Below are positions 1 to 7,205 of a stretch of DNA of 11,301 nucleotides, piece by piece (position 1 is the first letter of the stretch; every line of letters starts with the position of its first letter). The position numbers were made by a program, and so were the translations under genes. The notes under the pieces are model-generated. The model was not told where the DNA came from and made no database searches. It was given only the letters and a program-made list of their open reading frames with translations. Origin of the DNA: Hyphomonas sp. UBA5111. Lineage in GTDB: Bacteria > Pseudomonadota > Alphaproteobacteria > Caulobacterales > Hyphomonadaceae. The stretch is taken from contig DHZF01000162.1 of assembly GCA_002414505.1 (NCBI GenBank), positions 3,670 to 14,970 on the forward strand, given 5' to 3'.

Positions 1-39
1 GATGGCGACGTGTGGCGTCCGCTGAGTGACGACGAATGA
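1..39 (+). CDS. Possible C-terminal tail of an upstream gene (partial)
   Basis: Frame 1 is open from the window edge to a TGA at 37-39 and reads DGDVWRPLSDDE. This is a plausible soluble, acidic C-terminus, and the other two forward frames stop earlier. The downstream TRAP gene follows after 53 bases. Twelve residues are too few to name a family, so this is only a candidate gene end; it could be chance open frame. Confidence 0.35.
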   Translation, partial: DGDVWRPLSDDE

Positions 40-61
40 CACGATTTAGCCTGTAACCCGA

Positions 62-92
62 CCGGGAGTTCGGGGAGGCACGGGGAGGACAG
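62..92 (+). repeat. Triplicated GGGAG purine motif at the dctP ribosome binding site
   Basis: Two near-identical 10-base units lie in tandem at 71-80 (cggggaggca) and 81-90 (cggggaggac). A decayed third copy (ccgggagtt) precedes them at 62-70. The last unit provides the Shine-Dalgarno GGAGG at 84-88, four bases before the ATG at 93. The middle copy is 14 bases from the start, too far to act directly, but could serve as a standby 30S docking site. The repeat is directly visible; any effect on translation is inference. Confidence 0.5.
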
Positions 93-1202
93 ATGATCCA
101 TAGACGAAACCTGCTGGGGGCAGGCGCGCTCGGCCTTGCCGGGGCCGCAGCCGCCTTTGCCAATCCCGAAAAGGCGGCAGACCTTGCCGCGCCTTCCATT
201 GCGCGCAACCGGCGCCGCTTCAACATGGTCACCACCTGGCCCAAGGGCCTGCCCGGTCTCGGCGAAGCCGCCGAACGCGTCGCCCAGCGCATCCAGCAGA
301 TGTCCGATGGCCTGATGGAAGTGAAGGTCTATGCGGCCGGCGAACTTGTCCCGCCCTTTGAATGCTTCGATGCCGTCTCGAATGGCTCGGCCGACATGTA
401 TCATGGCGCCGAATATTACTGGACGGCCAAATCCAGCGCCTATCCGTTCTTCACCGCTGTGCCCTTCGGCATGACCGCGCAGGAGATCATGGGCTGGATC
501 GATTTTGGCGGCGGCCAGAAATTGTGGGACGAATTGTCGGCCCAGTTCGGCATCAAATCCATTCAGGCCGCCAATACCGGCCACCAGATGGGCGGCTGGT
601 TCCGCAAGGAAATCAACACGCTGGACGATCTGGTCGGCCTCAAGATGCGCATTCCGGGTCAGGGCGGCGACGTGCTGCGCGCGCTGGGCGGATCGTCGGT
701 CGCCTTGCCCGGCGGTGAAATCTACCAATCCCTCCAGACCGGCGCGATCGACGCCACGGAATGGGTCGGTCCGTGGAATGACTATTATCTCGGCTTCTAC
801 CGGGAGGCCCCCTATTATTACGGACCAGGCTTCCACGAGCCCGGCGCCAGCCTTGCCGTCGGCATGAACCTCCGCGTCTGGGAGGGGCTCACACAGGGCG
901 AACAGGCCATCATCAAGGCCGCGTGTGAGAGTGTGAACCACAGCTCGCTCGGCGAATTTACCTATCAGAACGCCATCCATCTGGACCTGCTCAAACGCGA
1001 GCATGGCGTCCAGATGCGCAGCTACCCGGATGAAGTCGTCAGCCGCATGGCCGAAGCCGCCTGGGATGTTCGCGCGGCCTCCGGCAGGGATGGAATCGAA
1101 AAGCGGATCTATGAGAGCTTCGAGGCGAGCCTGAAACTGATGCGCGGCTGGGCCGACGTCTCCGAAGGGCCGTATTACGCCGCCCGCAATTCGAACAAAT
1201 AG
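93..1202 (+). CDS. TRAP transporter solute-binding protein (DctP/TakP type)
   Basis: Periplasmic binding protein that captures a carboxylate substrate and delivers it to the DctQM permease encoded next. The 369 residues begin with a twin-arginine-like signal (RR at 4-5, then an alanine/glycine-rich hydrophobic stretch to about residue 23), suggesting Tat export. The mature part carries hallmarks of the TakP/COG4663 branch: MVTTWPKGLPGLG at 45-57, YAAGELVPPFE at 80-90, NTGHQMGGW at 161-169, LKMRIPG at 183-189 with the family's carboxylate-binding arginine at 186, and GAIDATEWVGP at 217-227. Gln165 lies 21 residues before Arg186. Characterised TakP from Rhodobacter binds pyruvate and other 2-oxo acids with sodium; related members import mannitol-type or chloroaromatic acids, so the exact ligand is open. 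The start has a strong GGAGG four bases upstream. dctQ begins 18 bases after the stop. Confidence 0.92.
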   Translation: MIHRRNLLGAGALGLAGAAAAFANPEKAADLAAPSIARNRRRFNMVTTWPKGLPGLGEAAERVAQRIQQMSDGLMEVKVYAAGELVPPFECFDAVSNGSADMYHGAEYYWTAKSSAYPFFTAVPFGMTAQEIMGWIDFGGGQKLWDELSAQFGIKSIQAANTGHQMGGWFRKEINTLDDLVGLKMRIPGQGGDVLRALGGSSVALPGGEIYQSLQTGAIDATEWVGPWNDYYLGFYREAPYYYGPGFHEPGASLAVGMNLRVWEGLTQGEQAIIKAACESVNHSSLGEFTYQNAIHLDLLKREHGVQMRSYPDEVVSRMAEAAWDVRAASGRDGIEKRIYESFEASLKLMRGWADVSEGPYYAARNSNK

Positions 1203-1220
1203 GCCGGGGGCGGGCTGGTT

Positions 1221-1886
1221 ATGTCTCCGGAAATCTTCCTCACCCTTGGCGGATGGCTGAAATGGCTGGGCCTTGCGCTGTCGCCGCTGCTTGTGCTGCC
1301 GCTGGTCATCACGATCTGGCCCGAGCCGGTCGAGCGGATTGCCAAATGGCTGATCGCGCGCATCGACGCCCTCTCCAGCTGGGCGCTGGGCGGGGCCATT
1401 GCCAGCGCGATTATCCTGGTCGGCGCGCAATTGCTGGTCGTGCTGCTTCGCTACGCCTTTGGCCTGTCCTTCACCTGGCTGAACGAGATCGTGATCTATG
1501 CTTTCGCCGCCATGTTCATGCTCGGCTCGGCCTCGGCGCTGCGCGATGATGCCCATGTCCGGGTTGATATTCTGCGGCCCCGCTTCGGCGCCCGCGGGCG
1601 CAACTGGGTTGAACTCGCCGGGATCTACCTCTTCCTGTTCCCGATCTGCATCCGCCTGCTGGCGATGACCGAACAGGGCCTTGCGCGCAGCTGGGCGCTG
1701 TTCGAGGGCTCGCGCGAATCCGATGGCCTGCCCCTGCTCTTCCTGTTCAAGACGCTGTTGCCGGCCTTTGCCGTCCTGATGCTGGCGCAGGGCCTGTCGG
1801 AAGCGCTGAAGGCCGCCCTGCGCCTGAACGGCAAACTGGACGAGATACCCGAAGAAGCGCCGCATGGAGGCGTACATGGAGCTTGA
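1221..1886 (+). CDS. TRAP transporter small permease (DctQ family)
   Basis: Small membrane subunit of the TRAP transporter; it pairs with DctM to form the sodium-driven permease in the inner membrane. The 221 residues show hydrophobic segments at about 12-33, 54-77, 88-105, 131-150 and 168-192, one more than the four of minimal DctQ proteins, the extra one being N-terminal. The DctQ signature is visible: RYAFGLSFTWLNE at 77-89 followed by LRDDAHVRVDIL at 107-118. The ATG at 1221 lies 18 bases after the binding-protein stop, behind a G-rich but imperfect Shine-Dalgarno (gggggcggg). The end overlaps the dctM start by 11 bases, implying co-translation. Confidence 0.88.
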   Translation: MSPEIFLTLGGWLKWLGLALSPLLVLPLVITIWPEPVERIAKWLIARIDALSSWALGGAIASAIILVGAQLLVVLLRYAFGLSFTWLNEIVIYAFAAMFMLGSASALRDDAHVRVDILRPRFGARGRNWVELAGIYLFLFPICIRLLAMTEQGLARSWALFEGSRESDGLPLLFLFKTLLPAFAVLMLAQGLSEALKAALRLNGKLDEIPEEAPHGGVHGA

Positions 1887-3462
1887 GGTCATCCTTGCCA
1901 TTTCCATGTTCGTCTGCGCCATTCTGGCTTTGCTGGCGGGCTATCAGGTTGCCCTGACGCTGGGCGGCATCGCCCTCCTGTTCGCGCTGGTCGGCATCGG
2001 CATCGGCGTGTTTGACGAGGCGTTCCTGAGGAACCTGCCCAGCCGGATTCTTGGCGGCTCCATCATGCAAAACCAGACGCTGATCGCGGTGCCGCTCTTC
2101 GTGCTGATGGGTGTTATCCTTGAGCGGTCGCGTGTCGCGGAAGACCTGCTCCACATTGCCAGCCGCCTGCTCGGCAAGGTGCGCGGCGGGCTCGGCTATG
2201 CGGTCGTGCTGGTGGGCGCCTTGCTGGCTGCCTCCACCGGCATTGTCGGCGCAACGGTCATCACCATGACGCTGATCGCGCTGCCCACCATGATCCGGCA
2301 GGGCTACGACCCGCGCCTCGCCACCGGCACCATCGCCGCCTCGGGCACGCTGGGCCAGATCATCCCACCTTCCATTGTCCTGATCCTGCTGGCCGATGCG
2401 ATCTCGAATGCCGCCAGCCAGGCGAGTCAGGCCACAGGCTCGGCAGGGTCATTTGTCGTGTCGGTCGGAGACCTGTTCGCGGGCGCGCTGATCCCCGGCT
2501 TCCTGCTGGTGGGCCTGTATCTGGGCTGGATCGCGCTGACCGCGATCCGCCACCCGGAACGCTGTCCGCCCGTACAGGATGATGGCAGCCCGCCGCTGAC
2601 AACCAAGGAAGTGGCCTTCGGCCTTGGGGCGCCGCTCCTGCTGATCGTGGCGGTGCTCGGCGCGATCCTTGGCGGGGTGGCCCCACCGACCGAAGCGGCC
2701 GCCATTGGTGTGGCCGGCGCCGTCCTGTTGGCGGGCCTGCGCCTTGCCGATGACGATCATGAGCGCCGCATCACCTGGCTGCTCATGGCAGGTCTTGGCA
2801 GCGTCATCGCGATCATCCTGTTGCGAAATTTGTTCGATCTGCGCACCGGCGTCGCCACGATTGGCCGCGCAAACGAGATCGGCATCCTTCTGACGATCCT
2901 CGCCTCGGTGGTGTTCTTTGCCGGGGTCGCAACCGGGCTCGTCGTGTTGCGCCGGATGCGCCAGCTGATACCGGCCCTGAAAAGCGCGACGCAGATCACC
3001 AGCATGGTGTTCCTGATCCTGATCGGCGCGTCGCTGTTCAGCCTCGTCTTCCGTGGCTATGGCGGCGACGACATTGTCGCGGACATCCTCCATTCAATGC
3101 CGGGCGGCAAATGGGGCGCGCTGGTCATGACGATGATCGTGATGTTCGTCCTCGGCTTCTTCCTCGACTTCATCGAAATCGTCTTCGTGGTCGTGCCGCT
3201 GGTCGCACCGCCGTTGATTATCCTCGGCTTTGACCCGGTCTGGCTGGCCATCCTGATGGCGCTGAACCTGCAGACCAGCTTCCTGACCCCGCCCTTCGGC
3301 TTTGCCCTGTTCTATCTGCGCGGTGCGGCCCCGGCGAGCATCAAGACGCTGCAGATATGGCAGGGCGCGGTGCCCTTCATCGTGCTGCAGCTCTTGCTGA
3401 TCGGGCTGGTTGCGGCAATTCCCGCCTTGGCAACCTGGCTGCCGGCGGTTACCGCCCGATAG
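1876..3462 (+). CDS. TRAP transporter large permease (DctM family, long form)
   Basis: Large subunit that carries solute across the inner membrane using the sodium gradient. I choose the ATG at 1876 because GGAGG at 1866-1870 sits five bases before it; the ATG at 1864 overlaps that same motif and has no site of its own. The product is 528 residues, longer than the roughly 430 of classic DctM. Core motifs are present: LLAASTGIVGATVITM at 116-131, GTLGQIIPPSI at 157-167, GGVAPPTEAAAIG at 266-278, LDFIEIVFVVVPL at 430-442 and LQTSFLTPPFGFALFYLRG at 465-483. The extra length is a block at about 288-365 holding two further hydrophobic helices (around 300-318 and 335-358), as seen in the FcbT3/TakM branch (COG4664) that partners TakP-like binding proteins. 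The gene overlaps dctQ by 11 bases and is followed after one base by the aminotransferase. Confidence 0.9.
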   Translation: MELEVILAISMFVCAILALLAGYQVALTLGGIALLFALVGIGIGVFDEAFLRNLPSRILGGSIMQNQTLIAVPLFVLMGVILERSRVAEDLLHIASRLLGKVRGGLGYAVVLVGALLAASTGIVGATVITMTLIALPTMIRQGYDPRLATGTIAASGTLGQIIPPSIVLILLADAISNAASQASQATGSAGSFVVSVGDLFAGALIPGFLLVGLYLGWIALTAIRHPERCPPVQDDGSPPLTTKEVAFGLGAPLLLIVAVLGAILGGVAPPTEAAAIGVAGAVLLAGLRLADDDHERRITWLLMAGLGSVIAIILLRNLFDLRTGVATIGRANEIGILLTILASVVFFAGVATGLVVLRRMRQLIPALKSATQITSMVFLILIGASLFSLVFRGYGGDDIVADILHSMPGGKWGALVMTMIVMFVLGFFLDFIEIVFVVVPLVAPPLIILGFDPVWLAILMALNLQTSFLTPPFGFALFYLRGAAPASIKTLQIWQGAVPFIVLQLLLIGLVAAIPALATWLPAVTAR

Positions 3463-3463
3463 T

Positions 3464-4600
3464 ATGGGACAAGACATCGATCCGTTTCGCGCGATTTCGG
3501 TCAGCAAGCGCGCGCATGATTTGAAGGCCGAGGGCCGCCGCATCCTGCATATGGAATTCGGCCAGCCCTCGACGCCAGCGCCGAAGGGCGCCATCGCCCG
3601 CGCGCACGAGGTGCTCGACACCGACCCGATGGGCTATTGGGAAAGCCGTCCGCTCAAGGAGCGCATCTGCCAGCATTACAAGGCCGAGTATGGCGTAGAC
3701 CTGACGCCGGGCCGCGTGACGCTGACCTGCGGCGCCTCGCCTGCCCTCGTGCTGGCGCTCTCCACGGCGTTCAATCCGGGTGACCGGATCGCCCTCGCCC
3801 GTCCCGGCTATGTCGCCTATCGCAACACGCTGCGCGCGCTCAATCTGGAACCCGTCGAGATCGCCTGCGGCGCAGACGTGCGCTACCAGCTGACCGCCGC
3901 CGCGCTGGACGCCCTCGACCCGGTCCCGGCGGGCGTCATCATCGCCAGCCCTGCCAATCCGACCGGCACGATCATCCCCGAGGATGACCTTGCAGCAATC
4001 GCCGCCGTGGCCAAGGCGAAAAATATCCGCATCATTTCGGACGAGATCTATCACGGCCTCAGCTACGGGCCGGAGATCCGGTCCATGCTGGAATTCGAAC
4101 CGGATGCGTACATCGTGAACTCATTCTCGAAATATTTCTCGATGCCCGCCTGGCGGCTCGGATGGCTGGTCTCCCCGAAGGATGGCGCCGCGCGGACGAG
4201 CGCCTATGTCGGAAACCTGTTCCTGACGCCGCCATCCCTGTCCCAGCATGCTGGGCTCGTGGCGATGGACAGCGCGGAGGAACTGGACGGTCATGTCGAG
4301 GTCTATCGCCGCAATCGCGAATTGATGCTGGAAGCCCTGCCGCGCCTCGGGCTTGAAAAGATCGCGCCGCCGGATGGGGCGTTCTACATCTATGCCGACA
4401 TCTCGAAATATACTGATGACAGCCTCGCCTTCTGCCTGAAACTGCTCGAAGACACCGGCATTGCCACCGCGCCGGGCGTGGATTTCGACCCGGTCGAAGG
4501 CCATCGCTTCATGCGGTTTTCGTTTGCGCTCTCGACGCTTCAGATTGAAGAGGCGATCAGCCTGCTGGAGCCCTGGTTCGCGGCTCAGCCGCAATCATAG
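3464..4600 (+). CDS. Class I/II pyridoxal-phosphate aminotransferase
   Basis: Cytoplasmic fold-type I transaminase (COG0436 style), moving an amino group between an amino acid and a 2-oxo acid. From the ATG at 3464 it is 378 residues. Visible active-site elements: ASPANPTGT at 161-169 (Asn165), SDEIYHG at 192-198 (Asp193 to the cofactor nitrogen, Tyr196), the Schiff-base lysine Lys223 in NSFSKYFSMPAWRLGW with Arg231 for the cofactor phosphate, and Arg351 in FMRFSFA for the substrate carboxylate. An in-frame ATG at 3410 would add 18 proline-rich residues lying inside dctM and not resembling an aminotransferase N-terminus, so I reject it. The chosen start is one base after the dctM stop and lacks a clear Shine-Dalgarno, pointing to translation by reinitiation within the TRAP operon. 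Substrate specificity cannot be read from sequence; alanine, aspartate or aromatic types are all possible. Its last 16 bases overlap the convergent lipoprotein gene. Confidence 0.9.
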   Translation: MGQDIDPFRAISVSKRAHDLKAEGRRILHMEFGQPSTPAPKGAIARAHEVLDTDPMGYWESRPLKERICQHYKAEYGVDLTPGRVTLTCGASPALVLALSTAFNPGDRIALARPGYVAYRNTLRALNLEPVEIACGADVRYQLTAAALDALDPVPAGVIIASPANPTGTIIPEDDLAAIAAVAKAKNIRIISDEIYHGLSYGPEIRSMLEFEPDAYIVNSFSKYFSMPAWRLGWLVSPKDGAARTSAYVGNLFLTPPSLSQHAGLVAMDSAEELDGHVEVYRRNRELMLEALPRLGLEKIAPPDGAFYIYADISKYTDDSLAFCLKLLEDTGIATAPGVDFDPVEGHRFMRFSFALSTLQIEEAISLLEPWFAAQPQS

Positions 4601-4908
4601 TCGGCCACTGCGCCGCCATCTGCGCTGCGCTCCAGAGACACGAAATCGCAGCCCTCCGGCGCCGCGGCCCTGGCGGCCTCGACCAGCGCGTCTTCGGTCG
4701 GGGCTTCAGCCACGCCGAACGTGCCATCGGTCTTGACGGAGAATTTCAGCTTGAAGCCCTGCCCCTCGGCCGGTGAGGCGAAGAAGCTGTAGCCCCCGCC
4801 CGCGACCGTGCGGTCTGGCAGGCCGCTCCAGGTGGACGCGCTCCACCCGGCAGAATTTGCGGCGCAAGCCCCAAGGACTAGCGCCGCACTGATCGCAAGA
4901 TATTTCAT
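4585..4908 (-). CDS. Small hypothetical lipoprotein
   Basis: A 107-residue protein with a lipoprotein signal: MKYLAISAALVLGAC, lipobox LGAC, lipidated Cys15 followed by alanine, which favours outer-membrane sorting. The mature part is small (about 93 residues), with a glycine-rich GGGYSFFASP stretch at 37-46, a KLKFSVKTDGTFGVAEAP strand-like segment at 53-70, an acidic/alanine helix at 71-84, and two cysteines (87 and 106) that could pair as a disulfide. I do not recognise the family. The Shine-Dalgarno GGAGG lies seven bases before the ATG. It follows lemA by 35 bases on the same strand, so the two are probably co-transcribed, and its 3' end overlaps the convergent aminotransferase by 16 bases. 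Confidence 0.8.
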   Translation of the reverse strand: MKYLAISAALVLGACAANSAGWSASTWSGLPDRTVAGGGYSFFASPAEGQGFKLKFSVKTDGTFGVAEAPTEDALVEAARAAAPEGCDFVSLERSADGGAVADYDCG

Positions 4909-4943
4909 GGTCCCACCTCCTGATCCGGAGACGGCAGTGTAGC

Positions 4944-5507
4944 CTAGAATTTGACTTCGGGAACCGTGGACAGGGCCTCGCGGCCCTCGACGCCGACATC
5001 GAAGAATTCGCGACCTTCGAAATTGAACATGCCAGCCACAATGGAGCCCGGGAATTGCTCGCGGGAGGTATTGTAGTCCTGAACCGCGGAATTGTAGAAG
5101 CGGCGGGCCGCGGCCAGCTTGTCTTCAATGGCAGACAGTTCCGACTGAAGCTGCAGGAAATTCGTATTGGCCTTGAGGTCCGGATAGGCTTCGGCCAGCG
5201 CAAACAGCTTGCCCAGCGAGGCAGTCAACATGCCTTCAGCCTGAGACATCTCACCGGGCGTGCTGGCAGCCTGCGCGGCGTTGCGCGCCTTGATGACCGC
5301 ATCCAGCGTTTCCTTCTCGTGAGAGGCATACCCTTTCACGGTCTCGACAAGGTTCGGGATCAGATTCTGGCGCTGTTTCAGCTGGACATCCACGTCCGCA
5401 AAGGCCTGGTTGACCCGTTGGCGCTTCATCACAAGGCCGTTGTAGATCAGAATCACGAAGCCAACGATCGCGACTATTGCGGCCAGAATGACTAGAATGG
5501 GGCTCAT
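4944..5507 (-). CDS. lemA: LemA family membrane protein
   Basis: LemA proteins are bacterial membrane-anchored helical-bundle proteins of poorly defined role, often linked to envelope stress or to HtpX/TPM-domain partners. This one has 187 residues: one N-terminal hydrophobic helix at about 3-22, then the typical long-helix domain with VNQAFADVDVQLKQRQNLIPNL at 32-53, VETVKGYASHEKETL at 54-68, AEAYPDLKANTNFLQLQSELS at 105-125, EDKLAAARRFYNSAVQDYN at 128-146 and FPGSI at 152-156. The start at 5507 is preferred over the ATG at 5522 because the Shine-Dalgarno GGAGGG begins just inside that upstream codon and ends seven bases before 5507. No TPM-domain or htpX gene adjoins it here; a small lipoprotein gene follows instead. 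It is divergent from the VIT transporter gene. Confidence 0.92.
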   Translation of the reverse strand: MSPILVILAAIVAIVGFVILIYNGLVMKRQRVNQAFADVDVQLKQRQNLIPNLVETVKGYASHEKETLDAVIKARNAAQAASTPGEMSQAEGMLTASLGKLFALAEAYPDLKANTNFLQLQSELSAIEDKLAAARRFYNSAVQDYNTSREQFPGSIVAGMFNFEGREFFDVGVEGREALSTVPEVKF

Positions 5508-5651
5508 CGGGCGTCCCTCCATAAGAACCAGATGTGAAAGAGGTATCCGCGCCCGGCGCCAAGCGCAAGGGACCGCGCCCCAGGCGCATCCGACAGACTT
5601 GACCTGCCCAAGGATATATCGCCTCCTTCATCAACACTCCGGAGAAACGAG
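5508..5651. promoter_or_regulatory. Divergent lemA / VIT-transporter intergenic region
   Basis: This 144-base gap must hold promoters for both divergent genes. On the + strand a TTGACC at 5599-5604 resembles a -35 box, but no good -10 box sits 16-18 bases downstream. A self-complementary GATATATC lies at 5613-5620. No convincing Fur, RirA or Irr-type box was found by eye despite the metal-transporter context. Shine-Dalgarno sites for both genes lie at the edges: GGAG at 5641-5644 (+) and GGAGGG just inside the lemA side (-). The assignment as a shared promoter region rests on gene orientation; individual elements are uncertain. Confidence 0.4.
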
Positions 5652-6353
5652 ATGGCCTCACCCTTTCCGCTCGGCGAACATCATTACAGCCACCGTATCG
5701 GCTGGCTGCGCGCAACTGTCCTTGGCGCGAATGACGGCATTCTCTCAACCGCCAGCCTTGTGATCGGGGTCGCCTCTGCCGAGGCGTCTATGGGCGCGGT
5801 GCTGACGGCTGGCCTGGCCGGGCTCGTCGCCGGGGCCATGTCGATGGCCGCAGGCGAGTATGTCTCCGTGTCATCGCAGGCTGACACCGAACAGGCCGAT
5901 CTCGATATTGAACGCGCCGCCCTGCGCGACCATCCCGAGGCCGAACTGATCGAACTGGCCCACATCTACATCAATCGCGGGGTCGAAAAGGACACGGCGT
6001 ACGAGGTCGCCCGCCAGCTGATGGAAAAGGATCCGCTGGAGGCCCATGCGCGCGACGAACTCGGCATCAATGAGATCGTGACCGCCCGGCCCGTCCAGGC
6101 GGCGATCAGCTCAGCGCTCAGCTTTTCGGCGGGCGCAGTATTACCCCTGCTCGCGGCCATGTTTGCGCCGATGCACCTCATCACGCCGGTGGTCGCAATC
6201 GTCTCTCTCCTCGCTCTCGTCCTGTTGGGCATGGCCTCGGCCAAGGCAGGCGGCGCGGCCAAGACGAAGGCGATTGTAAGGATTGTCTTCTGGGGCGCAG
6301 CAGCGATGCTGGTGACCGGCCTGATCGGCGCTGCCTTTGGCACAGTCGTATAG
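5652..6353 (+). CDS. VIT1/CCC1-family iron/manganese transporter
   Basis: Membrane transporter of the vacuolar iron transporter family; relatives move Fe2+ or Mn2+ out of the cytosol, in bacteria presumably by export. The 233 residues hold the family's five-helix plan: helices at about 24-43, 49-71, 147-170, 174-197 and 208-231, with a charged cytosolic helical segment at about 75-145. Signatures are ANDGILSTASLVIGVA at 26-41, with Asp28, and GAMSMAAGEYVSVSSQADTE at 61-80, with Glu69; acidic residues here and in the charged insert are the expected metal ligands. GGAG at 5641-5644, seven bases upstream, fixes the start. It is divergent from lemA and 96 bases upstream of the Sir2 gene. Metal specificity cannot be told from sequence alone. 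Confidence 0.9.
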   Translation: MASPFPLGEHHYSHRIGWLRATVLGANDGILSTASLVIGVASAEASMGAVLTAGLAGLVAGAMSMAAGEYVSVSSQADTEQADLDIERAALRDHPEAELIELAHIYINRGVEKDTAYEVARQLMEKDPLEAHARDELGINEIVTARPVQAAISSALSFSAGAVLPLLAAMFAPMHLITPVVAIVSLLALVLLGMASAKAGGAAKTKAIVRIVFWGAAAMLVTGLIGAAFGTVV

Positions 6354-6390
6354 GTAATTCCACGCACCTATCCCAAGGCACCGCTTTACA

Positions 6391-6408
6391 AATTCATTCA
6401 ATTCATTA
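6391..6408. repeat. Tandem 9-base AATTCATT(C/A) repeat upstream of the Sir2 gene
   Basis: The AT-rich stretch between the VIT transporter and Sir2 genes contains AATTCATTC directly followed by AATTCATTA. A TTTACA at 6385-6390 immediately before could act as a -35 box, but no matching -10 box is clear. In this G+C-rich context such an AT-rich repeat is likely part of the Sir2 promoter or a regulator-binding site. The rest of the 96-base gap holds only the ribosome-binding region. Confidence 0.35.
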
Positions 6409-6455
6409 GCTGCTAGAAAGGGGAGAGTGCACACAGCAATGCATAGAAGATGCTC

Positions 6456-7205
6456 ATGACGGATTCAGGCCAACTTGCAAGAATGATCTCGGACGCTCGC
6501 CGCGTGATGGTTTTCACCGGCGCAGGCATCTCGACCGAAAGCGGTATCCCCGATTTCCGCAGCCCCGGCGGCGTGTGGAGCAAGATGTCGCCGATCTATT
6601 TCCAGGACTTCGTGGCCTCACGCGAGGCGCGCCGGGAATCCTGGCGTCGCGTGTTCAATCGCACCGAAGGCTGGACCGGCGCCAAGCCGAATGTCGGCCA
6701 TTACGCCATCGCCGATCTTGTGAAGCGCGGCAAGGTATCTTCCGTAGTCACACAGAATGTCGACAATCTGCATCAGGATTCCGGCGTGCCGGACGACAAG
6801 GTGATCGAGATTCACGGCAATGCGAGCTATGCCAAATGCCTGCAATGCGGCAAGCGCTACGAATTCGAGACCCTGAAGCCTCGCTGGGAAGAGGATGAGG
6901 ATCTCACCTGCATCTTCTGCACAGGCTTGCTCAAGAATGCGACGGTCTCGTTCGGCCAATCCATGCCAGAAGACAAGATGCTGCGCGCCAGCGAAGAAGC
7001 GCTGCTATGCGACCTCGTGATCGTGCTCGGCTCGTCCCTGGTCGTCTATCCCGCCTCGGCCATTCCGATGGAGGCCAAGCGCAATGGCGCGCGCATGGCG
7101 ATCATCAATCGCGAACCGACCGATCAGGACCCCTTCGCCGACCTCGTCCTGCACACCGAGATCGGCTCGCTGATGACGGACACAATGGCCTTGCTGGACC
7201 GGTAA
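6456..7205 (+). CDS. Sir2-family NAD-dependent protein deacylase
   Basis: Cytoplasmic sirtuin that removes acyl groups from protein lysines using NAD+, giving nicotinamide and O-acyl-ADP-ribose. From the ATG at 6456 it has 249 residues. All core motifs are present: FTGAGISTESGIPDFRS at 20-36, TQNVDNLH at 99-106, catalytic His120 in IHG, a zinc site of two CxxC pairs (128/131 and 152/155), VSFGQSMPED at 164-173, and LGSSLVVYPA at 191-200. The tyrosine/arginine pair that gives CobB/SIRT5-type enzymes desuccinylase activity is not evident after the GIPDFRS motif, so deacetylation is the safer guess. An ATG at 6450 would add two residues; AGAAG at 6445-6449 is spaced six bases from 6456 and abuts 6450, which favours 6456. 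A further Sir2 gene elsewhere in the genome cannot be excluded, so I give no symbol. Confidence 0.92.
   Translation: MTDSGQLARMISDARRVMVFTGAGISTESGIPDFRSPGGVWSKMSPIYFQDFVASREARRESWRRVFNRTEGWTGAKPNVGHYAIADLVKRGKVSSVVTQNVDNLHQDSGVPDDKVIEIHGNASYAKCLQCGKRYEFETLKPRWEEDEDLTCIFCTGLLKNATVSFGQSMPEDKMLRASEEALLCDLVIVLGSSLVVYPASAIPMEAKRNGARMAIINREPTDQDPFADLVLHTEIGSLMTDTMALLDR

Noticed and set aside
3410..3463. Earlier ATG for the aminotransferase
   Set aside because: The 18 extra residues lie inside dctM, are unlike aminotransferase N-termini, and the ATG at 3464 directly follows the dctM stop.
2449..4054. Several long - strand frames opposite dctM and the aminotransferase
   Set aside because: They are low-complexity reverse readings (rich in Arg, Gln, Asp, His), lack ribosome binding sites and oppose well-supported genes.
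5599..5627. Sigma-70 promoter for the VIT transporter from TTGACC
   Set aside because: No acceptable -10 box falls 16-18 bases downstream; the nearby GATATATC is only about 8-10 bases away. Kept only as a mention within the intergenic region.
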